In this document: in pieces, positions 1 through 8,308 of the stretch
Layout: every line of letters starts with the position of its first letter
Position numbering within the stretch: the first letter of the stretch is position 1
Origin: Actinoplanes couchii
Lineage (GTDB): Bacteria; Actinomycetota; Actinomycetes; Mycobacteriales; Micromonosporaceae
Assembly: GCF_016862075.1 (NCBI RefSeq)
Contig: NZ_BOMG01000111.1
Location: 1 to 61,106, forward strand
Direction of reading: 5' to 3'
Length of the DNA: 61,106 nt
Made by a program: the position numbers and the translations under genes
Notes under the pieces: model-generated
Told to the model about the DNA's origin: nothing
The model's database searches: none
What the model saw: only the letters and a program-made list of their open reading frames with translations

Positions 1-1
1 C

Positions 2-64
2 CTAGCCCTGGGCGCAGCCGGCTTCGTGATCGGCCGCCGCCGCCGAGCCCGCTTCGAGGCATAA
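2..64 (+). CDS. C-terminal end of a membrane- or wall-anchored protein (partial)
   Basis: Only the last 20 codons are in the window. They encode a short hydrophobic stretch (LALGAAGFVIG) followed by four arginines and a short charged tail, then TAA. This hydrophobic-plus-basic ending is typical of a C-terminal membrane anchor or the tail of a sortase substrate, but no sorting motif is visible because the rest is outside the window. Function unknown. Confidence 0.5.
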   Translation, partial: LALGAAGFVIGRRRRARFEA

Positions 65-124
65 CCACCCACACCAGAACGGCCAGGCCCTCCGATCCAC
101 AACGATCGGCAGGTGTCCTGGCCG

Positions 125-1396
125 TCAGGGTCCGAGAAGCGCCAACGGAACGACAGCAACACCGTCACGCCTGCGATAGGCGTGCCCACCGGCATAGACG
201 ACGACGGCGTCGATGAGATCTCCGCCGATCCGCTCGCGCAGCCAATGCAGGTGCCTGGTATCGGCGTCCTCGACCCGGTCCGCCAGCTTGACCTCGATGG
301 CCAGCACCCTGCCATCAGCATGCTGAACAATCAGATCCACTTCGTGGACATTGTTGCGGGTCCGCAGATGACTCACCCGTGCCTCGGCCGTTTCGGCATA
401 CGTGTGAACGCTGAGCGCCACGAGGTGCTCGAAAAGAGCACCGAGGACCGTGCCCTCGGACAGGTTGATACTGCCTTGCTCGGCGCGTAGCAACGCGACG
501 GCATCGAGCCCCAACAGCCGAGCGGCCAGCGCCGGGTCGGCAAGGTAATGCCGGGATGACTGACCGAGGCGATCCAGATGGTTGTGGCCAGGAATCCATG
601 CCGGCAGGTCATCGAGTAGCCACAACGATGACAGGGCGTCGCGGTAGGCGAGGGTGGTCTCCTTGGCTGGCTTGTTCGCCAGCCCAGCGGTAGCCGCGTC
701 GAGAATCTTCGAGTAGGTCGCCGTCGTCGAGGTCGCGGCAGCATAGGCGGCAAGCCAGGCGCGCAACACAGCCGGACGACGGACCAGGTACCCCTGCTCG
801 GGGAACTCCCGCTCCACCACGTTGTCCAGATACGCGTCCAGCTCGACCCGCCGGACGCGGGGCGGCAGTCCCCGAATCGCGGGGAATCCCGACGCGATGA
901 TCTCCTCGACGTAGGCGGCCAGCCGCAGTGCAGTCCGGCCCTCGATGTCCTTGTTGCCGGCCAGCAGCGCAGACAGGCTCACGGTAGGGGTCTCGACATC
1001 TCGTTCCGCCACACTGAGCGGGCGCATCCGCATCGGGACGATCCGCCCGGCACCCGAATGGATCACCGCACCACGAGGAGCCGAACTGCCGGCGATGATG
1101 AAATGCCCCGGTGGAGAGCCCGCATCAACCGCACGCCGGACCTGGTCCCAGACCTCGGGCAGTCGCTGCCATTCGTCCACGAGCACCGGACCCGGCAGGC
1201 GAGACAGAACTGAAGGATCAGCGGTAAGGATCTCCCGCTGAGCAGGCAGGCTCAGATCGACCACAGACGCGGCCCGTTGCATAGCAGTCGCTGTCTTCCC
1301 GACCCCTTTGGGTCCATGGATCGACAGAGCACGTAGATGCGGCTGAAGCTCGTCCAGTGGGCCGTCCAGGACACGCCGCCGATACTCGATCACCAC
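125..1396 (-). CDS. AAA-type ATPase with DUF4143-like C-terminus
   Basis: 423 residues if the first GTG (1396) is used, 422 from the second GTG (1393). A P-loop GPKGVGKTA lies near residue 30, a Walker B-like strand ending LVDEW near residue 75, and an arginine-rich central region follows. The C-terminal part carries EVDLIVQ and AIEVKLAD, the nuclease-like D-(E/D)xK arrangement typical of the DUF4143 half of AAA_14 proteins. The cellular role of this family is poorly known; they are common in accessory regions. The gene stands alone. A -10-like TAAGAT (1405-1400) is six bases upstream of the second GTG, so a leaderless transcript is likely. The family call is from motifs; the start choice is inference. 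Confidence 0.85.
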   Translation of the reverse strand: MVIEYRRRVLDGPLDELQPHLRALSIHGPKGVGKTATAMQRAASVVDLSLPAQREILTADPSVLSRLPGPVLVDEWQRLPEVWDQVRRAVDAGSPPGHFIIAGSSAPRGAVIHSGAGRIVPMRMRPLSVAERDVETPTVSLSALLAGNKDIEGRTALRLAAYVEEIIASGFPAIRGLPPRVRRVELDAYLDNVVEREFPEQGYLVRRPAVLRAWLAAYAAATSTTATYSKILDAATAGLANKPAKETTLAYRDALSSLWLLDDLPAWIPGHNHLDRLGQSSRHYLADPALAARLLGLDAVALLRAEQGSINLSEGTVLGALFEHLVALSVHTYAETAEARVSHLRTRNNVHEVDLIVQHADGRVLAIEVKLADRVEDADTRHLHWLRERIGGDLIDAVVVYAGGHAYRRRDGVAVVPLALLGP

Positions 1397-1400
1397 CAGA

Positions 1401-1492
1401 TCTTACCAGTTCGAACCGCTTAATCTTCCAATCGCATACGTTCTAGTCTTCCAAATGCACGGCCTCCACTCTTCCATTCGCACACCCACCCC
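1401..1492 (-). promoter_or_regulatory. Four 23-bp-spaced repeats upstream of the ATPase gene
   Basis: On the + strand TCTTCCA begins at 1424, 1447 and 1470, each followed by a related A/T-rich then CGCA/TGCA segment. A weaker copy, TCTTACCAGTTCG, begins at 1401. The period is exactly 23 bp. Read on the gene's strand the repeat is roughly TGCGAWTGGAAGA; the copy nearest the gene overlaps the expected -35 position and the weak copy contains the -10-like TAAGAT. It resembles an array of binding sites on one face of the helix, probably for a regulator of the ATPase gene. Confidence 0.6.
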
Positions 1493-2567
1493 TCCATCGC
1501 TTGCCAGCCTCAGCCAACGCAGCACAGCGTTGATGATCTTCATGACGGCCGCCGACACTCATCGCCCGACAGTAGAAGCCTCCGCTACAAGTCCCATAGT
1601 CGTCACCCCGCGGAGTGACGGAAAGCGTTGTGCAGATGAGCTAACCTTCAATCGCTCCGCATTGGAGCGTCTCGCAGTCTCGATGCTCCGACCTCTTCGT
1701 CTCTTTGCATCCTCTCCACGTCGGCGCAGGACCTACATGACGGCCAAGCATTGCCGGTCGAGTGGAGCCCTGTGCGCCTCTCGACCAGCATCGTCGAGAG
1801 GGAGAGAGTGTTAGATCTAGAGTTCCTGACTGCGCACACGCCAGCAGCCGCCATATTGTTGGGCTTCTGTGCCCGGCCAGCAGCAGACGCAGTCATATTC
1901 ATCTCCGTGATGGTGTCCGTGGAGAAATCCCAGCGCGTGGAAGCGATCAAGGCCATCCGCTCGGGACAACCGCCGATGGCCCCCTCATCCTCGCCGGGCG
2001 ATCCCACCCCGCCCACCGTCGAGCAGCCGGCCAGGTAGCGAATCGCCGCTTGAAGCAGTCTCCGACCTGCCCGAAAATCTCGACGTCGATCACGGGGGCG
2101 ATCTTTTCGGCAGCCAAGGTCGGTGTCAGGCACCTGTTCCGCACCCGCGATATCGGTGTTCTGGCATCCGGCACGGGCATCCAAAGGGCATCAACTATGG
2201 CATCCTTCGCTCGTACGCCACGGACATTCTGGTGGCACCTATGGCACATCGAGCGCCGCTCGCGCTGAGCGCCTCGGAGACGTCGCGCCGCCCAAAGGCA
2301 CCCCTCCACGCCCGGCCTTTCAGGCTTTTGTCCTAATCGGTCGAGATTCGTCGCTTACCGGTCACCGAGCCGACATATGCGGGAGGAAATCAGTGGCACC
2401 CACCCTCAACACGGTGGCAAACGATCCAGCGCGCCCACTACGGGAAAGGACACCTTGCTCAGCCGTACGACGGCAATCAGCAGCATCGCGGCGGGCGGAC
2501 CGCAACCGGACCGCCTGCCGCGCCCACCGTGACGTGGGGTCTGGGGGTCGCCCCCAGGAAGACAAAG
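1493..2567. other. About 1.1 kb without a convincing gene
   Basis: Open frames on both strands here lack ribosome sites, recognisable motifs and normal actinobacterial third-position GC bias. Short peptides that look protein-like occur in different frames around 2050-2300 and may be decayed remnants, but none can be assigned. The segment ends at the left attachment site. Confidence 0.4.
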
Positions 2568-2610
2568 GTGGGGCGGGCGGGACTCGAACCCGCGACCGAG
2601 GGATTATGAG
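2568..2610. repeat. attL: attL: 43-bp core, displaced 3' half of the tRNA(CAT) gene
   Basis: Identical over 43 bp to 18664-18706. It holds the acceptor 3' strand, T arm, variable region and anticodon side of the tRNA, but the 5' half is missing. It is therefore the original tRNA 3' end pushed away by integration. Just inside, GATCAAC (2610-2616) and GTTGATC (2624-2630) form a 7-bp inverted repeat, and the sequence later resembles a D-arm (CCACTGAGCT near 2648). Confidence 0.92.
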
Positions 2611-2706
2611 ATCAACACTGGCGGTTGATCAAGCTGCATAAATATCCACTGAGCTGCGAAAAGGCCTGCCATCACCTGACAGCGTTCCACTGCCTCTTCG
2701 GGCTTC

Positions 2707-2725
2707 GTGCGGACTGAATGCGGAC
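2707..2725 (+). repeat. Putative integrase arm-type site (left)
   Basis: GTGCGGACTGAATGCGGAC is a tandem pair of TGCGGAC motifs 97 bp inside the left core. The same 19-bp pattern with two base changes (TT for AA at the centre) occurs at 18584-18602, 62 bp inside the right core. In the excised circle they would flank attP, the arrangement expected for integrase arm sites. Confidence 0.55.
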
Positions 2726-2909
2726 TACTCGATCTTGGGGAGCGCTCCTCGAACGCCGCCCGCCAGCTAACAACGCACGTCCGGCGTTCGGCAACCGGGC
2801 CACCACCGCAAACCGCGAAGCGGCACGACAGCACTGCCAACCTCACCCCAAACCCCGGCCAGAGGATCATCCATGCCATCCATGTGCCGCCACCTACCTC
2901 AGGATCGTA

Positions 2910-2948
2910 GTATCACCGGTGATACTGCCGGAGTATCATGGGTGATGT
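2910..2948 (+). promoter_or_regulatory. Tandem palindromic operators of the hicAB operon
   Basis: A perfect 16-bp palindrome GTATCACCGGTGATAC (2910-2925) is followed 23 bp on, centre to centre, by a degenerate copy GTATCATGGGTGATGT (2933-2948) that covers the hicA start codon. Two full helical turns separate them. HicB antitoxins of the ribbon-helix-helix class autoregulate by binding such palindromes, so this is the likely operator. Confidence 0.65.
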
Positions 2949-3192
2949 GGCGGACAGACTGGCGAAGATCCTGGCGGAGATGCGCCAGAGCCCGAACAAC
3001 ATCCGGTTCGCGGACCTGCTGTTCGTCTGTCAGCAGTACTTCGGAGAACCACGATCGCCGGGCACATCGCACCACGTGTTCAAGACGCCGTGGCCTGGCG
3101 ACCCCAGGGTCAACATCCAGGACAAGGGCGGCAAGGCGAAGCCCTACCAGGTCAAGCAAGTACTGACCGCGATCGAGAAGCTGGAGGAATGA
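2938..3192 (+). CDS. hicA: HicA-family mRNA-interferase toxin
   Basis: 84 residues. The sequence has the HicA double-stranded-RNA-binding fold signature: SHHVFKTPW with the catalytic-type histidine, then RVNIQ, then a glycine/lysine turn and KPYQVKQVL. HicA toxins cleave mRNA and are neutralised by HicB. A GGAG lies four bases before the ATG, and the start codon sits inside the second operator copy. The stop overlaps the hicB start region (ATGA at 3189-3192), so toxin precedes antitoxin in one transcript, the usual hicAB order. The best-matching subfamily is the actinobacterial HicA-like type, slightly longer than E. coli HicA. Confidence 0.82.
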   Translation: MGDVADRLAKILAEMRQSPNNIRFADLLFVCQQYFGEPRSPGTSHHVFKTPWPGDPRVNIQDKGGKAKPYQVKQVLTAIEKLEE

Positions 3193-3194
3193 TC

Positions 3195-3524
3195 GTGAGC
3201 ATGGCAGACCACTACACCTACCGCGTCCATTGGTCAGCGGAAGACGGCGAGTACGTCGGCACCGTCGCCGAACTGCCTTCCGTCTCCTGGCTCGCCGCCG
3301 ACCGGATGGAAGCCTTCATCGGCATCCAGCGCGTCGCCGAAGAGATCGTCGCCGACATGGAGGCCTCCGGCGAGACTCCCCCTGTGGCCATCGCCGACCG
3401 GCACTACTCCGGCAAGTTCCAGGTCCGCGTGCCCGAAGAGGTCCACCGCCGTCTGGCGATCCGGGCAGCCGAGCAGGGCGTCTCTCTAAATGCGCTGGCC
3501 TCCTCACGCCTAGCCAGCGCCTGA
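3195..3524 (+). CDS. hicB: HicB-family antitoxin
   Basis: 109 residues from GTG 3195; ATG 3189 and ATG 3201 are in-frame alternatives. GTG 3195 is preferred because GGAGGA (3183-3188) is then six bases upstream. The N-terminal half is the degenerate RNase H-like HicB domain (YRVHWSAEDGEYVGTVAELP). The C-terminal part FQVRVPEEVHRRLAIRAAE plus SLNAL is a ribbon-helix-helix DNA-binding domain. It should bind HicA and repress the operon through the palindromes at 2910-2948. Confidence 0.82.
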   Translation: MSMADHYTYRVHWSAEDGEYVGTVAELPSVSWLAADRMEAFIGIQRVAEEIVADMEASGETPPVAIADRHYSGKFQVRVPEEVHRRLAIRAAEQGVSLNALASSRLASA

Positions 3525-3892
3525 CAGTTCCACGGCAGACTACCTACGGCGATCACTCGATCAGGCGGCGAGCTGTGAAGCTGTTCGGCAGCAACTGGTC
3601 TCGGATGCGCTAACCCTGAACCTATGGATTACCTACGGTACGGGTGGATCAAGCGTCGTACGAGGTCAACGGCCTGACAAAGATCGGCCCGGTCGGGTCC
3701 GGCTGCTGGCGTTGCTGTACTTCACCGATGTATAGCTGCGAGAGCCACTGGAGTATCCGCCCCGTCTTCAATCCGCTCTTGATCTCTGTCCGGCCTCGTC
3801 CATCACCAGAGATGTGCCGACGGATGTACCGTTTACCGGCTTGCCACCACAAGCCCGTGACCGTCCACCCCAGGACAAAGGAGCTCGACACC
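3525..3892 (+). other. Noncoding interval containing repeat block B, copy 1
   Basis: No gene seen. Bases about 3645-3745 are an imperfect copy of about 5030-5125: both share GATCAAGCG, AGGTCA, GATC at matching spacing, and an exact TTGCTGTACTTC. The block lies directly upstream of the small membrane-protein gene at 3893 and may hold its promoter or leader. Confidence 0.5.
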
Positions 3893-4483
<591 letters not shown>

Positions 4484-5166
4484 TTACCGCACCATCCCGT
4501 CCGCCGTCGACCCACACCACGTGGAGCGGGCTTGGTTCAGGGCGCCAAGGTGGAGCGCCCAACCGGACGAACGACCTTGGCGCCCTGAACCAAGTCTGCT
4601 CGGCTTCGCCTGGGTCGACGGTGGACGGGATGGCATCCATCCTCGAAGCCCGAGGCTCCCGCCGGAGGCACCATCTGAGCCATCTCCGCAGCAGGACTGA
4701 GCCGGCGCGCTGGCCGATGCCGGCCGGAGGCCGCCAGCAGGCCGAGCGCGTCCGGCCGCGCTGCGCTTGCGCGGCGCCTTGATCCAGAACAGAGCAATTC
4801 GGCAGTGCGAAGCAATCGTTCGGCAACCGCCAGGAAGACCCCCACACTGCCAGGACGGTACTCATCCAAGATCGATGAGCTGCAACCCGTTGACCAGCGG
4901 CGGCGCGGATCGAATCACCGTAGCTCCCCGCCACGCCCCGCCGATGACCGGCCCGTCTGGCACGGATCTGGCATGGCAACACGGCTCGGACCCCGTGACC
5001 GATCGAGTCAAGGCGATCAGGTTAGATCAAGCGGGATACCAGGTCAGACGGCTTACAGCGATCTTGCTTGGGTCAATGCGGTCGGATTGGTTGCTGTACT
5101 TCTCTGCTGTACAGCAACCCTCGTCCAGACCGAGCCCAGCACTCAGGCCGGGGATTGCTCTGGCCC
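4484..5166. other. About 680 bp noncoding, with a large hairpin and repeat blocks
   Basis: No gene is supported. It holds the nested inverted repeat at 4493-4632, repeat block A copy 1 (about 4837-4981, related to 5791-5932) and block B copy 2 (about 5030-5125, related to 3645-3745). Long frames on the minus strand here are shadows without start signals. Confidence 0.5.
4493..4632. repeat. 140-bp nested inverted repeat
   Basis: Outer arms 4493-4514 and 4611-4632 (22 bp, one mismatch) and inner arms 4531-4550 and 4575-4594 (20 bp, perfect; CTTGGTTCAGGGCGCCAAGG) share one centre near 4562. The inner loop is 24 bp. It lies 10 bp after the stop of the gene at 3893, so it may end transcription. 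Its size and nesting exceed an ordinary terminator, and no T-run follows. Confidence 0.85.
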
Positions 5167-5658
5167 CTACCGCCGGCCGAGTGCACCGAGCTTGCCGTCC
5201 GGGCTATCAGTGAGGTCGGCCCGCGCGATGGCCACAAACTGGCCTACCGCATCCTTGTACTCGGTCTTCCACTTCTCCAGCGGCCTCTCCCGCCTAGCCT
5301 CCACTGACCAGACCACCTCGCCCAGTTTCTCGGAAACTCGCCACGCCGCCGCGTTCACATCCCCGGCTGACATGAGCCGCACCTCCTGGCATAGCACGTG
5401 AAGCGAAGTCAGGTCGTCTCTGTACTCGCTGATGCCGCCGTCCTCATGCCAGCCCTGCTTCAAACGTGCGTAGATCGCTTCGGCTGCGGCAAGAAGACTC
5501 GCGTAGATCCTTCGTCGTTCACTGAGCCAACGCCGCGAATCTTCCCGCTGGATCCGAAGTCGGTCGAGCCTCACGATTACTACCTGTGCAACCAGCACCC
5601 CGCCTAACGCAAAGAGACCGGTTACGAGCGGTACGCCCCACCACGGAACCTGAGTCAT
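5167..5658 (-). CDS. Membrane-anchored protein with cytoplasmic helical domain
   Basis: 163 residues from ATG 5658 (GGTGG upstream); the longer frame is not supported. Residues about 4-27 (WWGVPLVTGLFALGGVLVAQ) form one membrane helix, then RIQREDSRRWLSERRRIYAS begins a long charged helix and an all-alpha domain. The same layout (N-terminal helix, then RRW...ERR..YA) is widespread among uncharacterised actinobacterial proteins, and the gene at 6681 shares it. It is the only accessory gene of this cluster on the minus strand. Function unknown; a membrane effector role is speculation. Confidence 0.72.
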   Translation of the reverse strand: MTQVPWWGVPLVTGLFALGGVLVAQVVIVRLDRLRIQREDSRRWLSERRRIYASLLAAAEAIYARLKQGWHEDGGISEYRDDLTSLHVLCQEVRLMSAGDVNAAAWRVSEKLGEVVWSVEARRERPLEKWKTEYKDAVGQFVAIARADLTDSPDGKLGALGRR

Positions 5659-5957
5659 CGATCCACCGTAGTCGACCGTTTCCGAGCCAAGGAAACCTTC
5701 ATGGACGTTCGACCTGCCGCTGGAGCGGCGAGCTGCTAAAACAGCCGACGTGGGTGTCTGCGGCGAGGCGTTCCTGTTGTCATGGAGTTGGACACCCACA
5801 GTGCCAGGACGGTCCTCACCCAAGGTCGCTGAGCTACATCGCGATGAACAGCATCGGCAAAGATCCACGTACCACTGGTCCCACCCACCTCCGTCGATAA
5901 CCGGCATCTCGGGCACGCATGTAGCACAACACTTGAACAAGTCGGCCATACTGAGGC
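5659..5957 (+). other. Noncoding interval with repeat block A, copy 2
   Basis: Bases about 5791-5932 are a diverged copy of about 4837-4981, sharing CCAGGACGGT, CTCA, CCAAG, TCG and TGAGCT at the same spacing. The interval separates divergent genes and probably contains both promoters. Confidence 0.5.
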
Positions 5958-6437
5958 ATGCGATTGCGTCGACAGCCTTCGCCAGCCACTTCAATAGAAG
6001 AGATTTCATCGAAAGATGCGCTAGCAATCGCCGTGCCTCATGTGTACGGCTACTGGGAAGGCCGCCATACTCATCGGATCCAGGCGGTCAACTTCCAGAT
6101 CATCTTTATGTCATTGCTTACGACCTCCTATGCCGGAGTGCTTGCGACCAACAAAAACCCCGTCATCCTGGTCCTTATTGGAACCATCGGCTGCGTTGGC
6201 TCCTTGTTCAACCTGGTGCAAGATTTGCAATTCAAGAGGCATATAGATGTGGCAACATTGGCACTAATGGAACTTCAGGGGCGACTCGCGGATGCACTGG
6301 AGCTTGACTCAGTCCGCGTTATTGAAAAACTAAGGTCAGTGCGGGGCGTGAGCTTTACCACGCTTCTCGCTTTCGCCTATTCGATATCCGCCTGTCTCTC
6401 ACTCTCAGGCGCAATATTTGGCTTGACGCTGACATGA
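5958..6437 (+). CDS. Three-helix membrane protein, SLATT/RipA-like layout
   Basis: 159 residues. Predicted membrane helices: about 48-63 (FQIIFMSLLTTSYAGVL), 68-85 (PVILVLIGTIGCVGSLF) and 136-159 (SFTTLLAFAYSISACLSL). A charged helix links the second and third. The N-terminus has HVYGYWEGRHTHRIQAVN, resembling the soluble lead-in of small SLATT-type membrane effectors, but this is a layout likeness, not a motif match. The ribosome site is poor (GAGG two bases before ATG); GTG 6030 is an alternative start. Base composition is clearly lower in GC than the chromosome, consistent with recent acquisition. Confidence 0.6.
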   Translation: MRLRRQPSPATSIEEISSKDALAIAVPHVYGYWEGRHTHRIQAVNFQIIFMSLLTTSYAGVLATNKNPVILVLIGTIGCVGSLFNLVQDLQFKRHIDVATLALMELQGRLADALELDSVRVIEKLRSVRGVSFTTLLAFAYSISACLSLSGAIFGLTLT

Positions 6438-6680
6438 GTAGCCTGAAGGCCCACTGACCCCCTTGACCCCCAGGTACTTTTCGATCTTGGCTGAGCTGGG
6501 CTAGATGCCTCTTGAACTGCCAACCATCGTCCACCGTCGTACGACATGGTCACTGGCGATTGTCACCCAGATAGTCACCCAGGCGCCCCGAGGCTTGCAC
6601 TCTCGCTTCATAGCCTGCCTCCATAAGCACAGGGATCAATCCACTCTGGACGCGGAGAGCCTCCTGCCGCACCATGAGGC

Positions 6681-7259
6681 GTGACCCAGACACCGACATG
6701 GCTCGCCGTGGTGACACCACTACTATCTGGAGCCTTTGGCATAGTGGGCGCTCTAGGCGGCACAGCACTAGCAGCCAAGCGCACAAGGGAACGCGAAGAT
6801 CAATCGTGGAAACGTCAACAGCAAACTGACCTGGCAAGATATAGGCGAGAACGCACCGACCGCCTTCGAGAACGGCGTGCCACCTTGTACAGCGACGTCG
6901 CCGAGTATGCCCAGCGACGCGACTCCTCACTTGAGGGCTGGCTAACGACCGAGGACGAGCCCGCACCAACCGGCGGATACGAGCTTCTACACCTTGATCA
7001 ACTACACGCACGGATGAGGCTTCTCGCCCCACCGGCAGTACTCGATAGGTGGAATAGCTTTCAAGTAGCAGAGCGACGAGCCTTGCACCACTACCAAAAC
7101 GACGTTGTACCGGTCAGCGTCAACGGTCGTCGATGGTTACATCGAACAGACCAATACGTTCGCAACCTTCAACTAGCAATTAGTGAACTATTTGACGCGC
7201 TGAGTGACGCGATTCAAGACCTTGAGAAATCCGAAACTGAGGTTGATGGAAACCTATAA
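6681..7259 (+). CDS. Membrane-anchored protein with coiled-coil domain
   Basis: 192 residues from GTG 6681. Residues about 8-31 (VVTPLLSGAFGIVGALGG) form one membrane helix, followed by a basic, strongly helical stretch (KRTREREDQSWKRQQQTD and RYRRERTDRLRERR) that should form a coiled coil, then an alpha-helical domain ending in acidic residues. The architecture matches the gene at 5167 but the sequences differ. Lower GC than the chromosome. Function unknown. Confidence 0.7.
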   Translation: MTQTPTWLAVVTPLLSGAFGIVGALGGTALAAKRTREREDQSWKRQQQTDLARYRRERTDRLRERRATLYSDVAEYAQRRDSSLEGWLTTEDEPAPTGGYELLHLDQLHARMRLLAPPAVLDRWNSFQVAERRALHHYQNDVVPVSVNGRRWLHRTDQYVRNLQLAISELFDALSDAIQDLEKSETEVDGNL

Positions 7260-7290
7260 TTGGGCAGGATTCCAAATAAATTGATCCTGC

Positions 7291-7470
7291 TTAGGGTGCA
7301 TCCCCAGTCATCACCCACGCTCCAGGTGCAAACCTCAAACGCCTGTTGACGTTGCCCTCACCATCTTGGAGAGCGATGTACAACAGTCCGTTCTCCTCAA
7401 CCTTTGAAGTCACCCGTGGGCTTTCAAACTCAGCGATCTTACCGTTCGTAGTCTCAACCTTGATCTTCAT
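7291..7470 (-). CDS. Small hypothetical protein
   Basis: 59 residues, starting MKIKVETTNGK and ending in an acidic tail. The start at 7470 is strongly supported by AAGGAGG nine bases upstream; the longer open frame has no such site. The composition suggests a small beta-rich fold. It is not recognised. It runs towards the gene at 6681 and reads as an independent small unit. Confidence 0.65.
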   Translation of the reverse strand: MKIKVETTNGKIAEFESPRVTSKVEENGLLYIALQDGEGNVNRRLRFAPGAWVMTGDAP

Positions 7471-7610
7471 AGCATCTAACCTCCTTCCACGGAGGGTAGC
7501 TGTAAGGTGTTGCCAATCATGGACGTATCTACTTATCCCGGCGTCAATGGCGACTTGACGCCCCGCACGTCGCGATGAGTCGGCGCCGGGGCGGCGGTGT
7601 GCGCCCACTT

Positions 7611-7638
7611 CGAGGGCAGGCCACCTGGCCTGCCCTCG
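7611..7638. repeat. 28-bp near-perfect palindrome
   Basis: Arms CGAGGGCAGGCCA (7611-7623) and TGGCCTGCCCTCG (7626-7638) are exact complements around a CC spacer. No T-run follows on either strand. Confidence 0.85.
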
Positions 7639-7673
7639 ACACCTGACCGCTAGGGCCGCAGAGGCTCCGAGGC

Positions 7674-7722
7674 TCAAGGGCCGTCGCTTGCGGCCGTCGC
7701 TTGCGACGCGAAGCGCCCTTGA
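7674..7722. repeat. Tandem 13-bp repeat within an inverted repeat
   Basis: GGCCGTCGCTTGC occurs twice in tandem (7679-7691, 7692-7704). TCAAGGGC (7674-7681) pairs with GCCCTTGA (7715-7722), and CGTCGC-TT-GCGACG forms a further small hairpin inside. Confidence 0.75.
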
Positions 7723-8086
7723 CCATGGAGGAGCGGCCCGGACACACTGCGCGCCGCCGCCCCGGCACCGACGGTAGCGCCTCGCGCTACGGCCTGGCGA
7801 GGCAGCTCGGCCGCGTCGCTCTGGCCGTGCCGATCGGCAGCCGGCCAACTCCGACGTCACCCCAATCCGCTAACCCTGTCGTCGCTGCGACCCGACTCCG
7901 CTTCTGCACGCCAGCCGACGGGCTGCCAGCATGTCCGGGCCAAGCGACAGCGGCGGCACGGGCACGCGCCCAGGCGGCGGCGTGAGCGGCCCGTTTCGGG
8001 ACGCCTTGAGAACGTATAGAAAGTTTGAACAAGTCCGCGACGCTACCTCGCTAGGCCTGGACGGGTTTAGCTGTCACATGTGCGGC

Positions 8087-8308
8087 TTACTTGCGGAATT
8101 CGCCGTCTTTGACGCCGCTGACGAAGGCAGTCCACTCAGCCAGAGCGAAAAACAGGACCGGCCCGTCAGGATCCTTACTATCCCGGATAGCAAAGCCACC
8201 ATCGGGGGTACTAGCAACCTCGACACAATTCCCACCGGAGCCACCTGAGCGGCTGCTCTTCTTCCAGGTCGCTAAGCGGCGATCAAAGCTAGCGGATTCA
8301 ATGCTCAT
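8087..8308 (-). CDS. DUF397 protein, partner of the XRE regulator
   Basis: 73 residues. The DUF397 signature is clear: WKKSSRSGGSGGNCVEVA, then AIRDSKDPDGPVLFF and WTAFVSGVKDGEF. In actinomycetes these small proteins are almost always encoded beside an XRE/DUF5753 regulator and act with it in development or as antitoxin-like partners. The start ATG overlaps the stop of the upstream regulator (ATGA), with AGAGGAG upstream, so the two are translationally coupled. Confidence 0.92.
   Translation of the reverse strand: MSIESASFDRRLATWKKSSRSGGSGGNCVEVASTPDGGFAIRDSKDPDGPVLFFALAEWTAFVSGVKDGEFRK

Larger units (their letters stand above)
7471..8086. other. About 600 bp noncoding with inverted and tandem repeats
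   Basis: No gene is supported. It contains the 28-bp palindrome at 7611-7638 and the cluster of 13-bp tandem copies and nested inverted repeats at 7674-7722. Such a repeat-dense noncoding region inside an AICE could be a cis-acting transfer or replication site, but nothing here proves it. Confidence 0.45.

Noticed and set aside
1648..2309. Open frames of 120-178 codons on both strands in the gap before attL
   Set aside because: They overlap each other, have no ribosome site or motif, and the base pattern does not favour one frame. At most they are remnants.
2568..2656. A second complete tRNA gene at attL
   Set aside because: Only the 3' half folds. The following sequence has a D-arm-like piece but the spacing and anticodon stem do not complete a cloverleaf.
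7701..8248. Plus-strand frames of 94-105 codons opposite the DUF397 gene
   Set aside because: No ribosome site or motif; the minus-strand DUF397 is certain.
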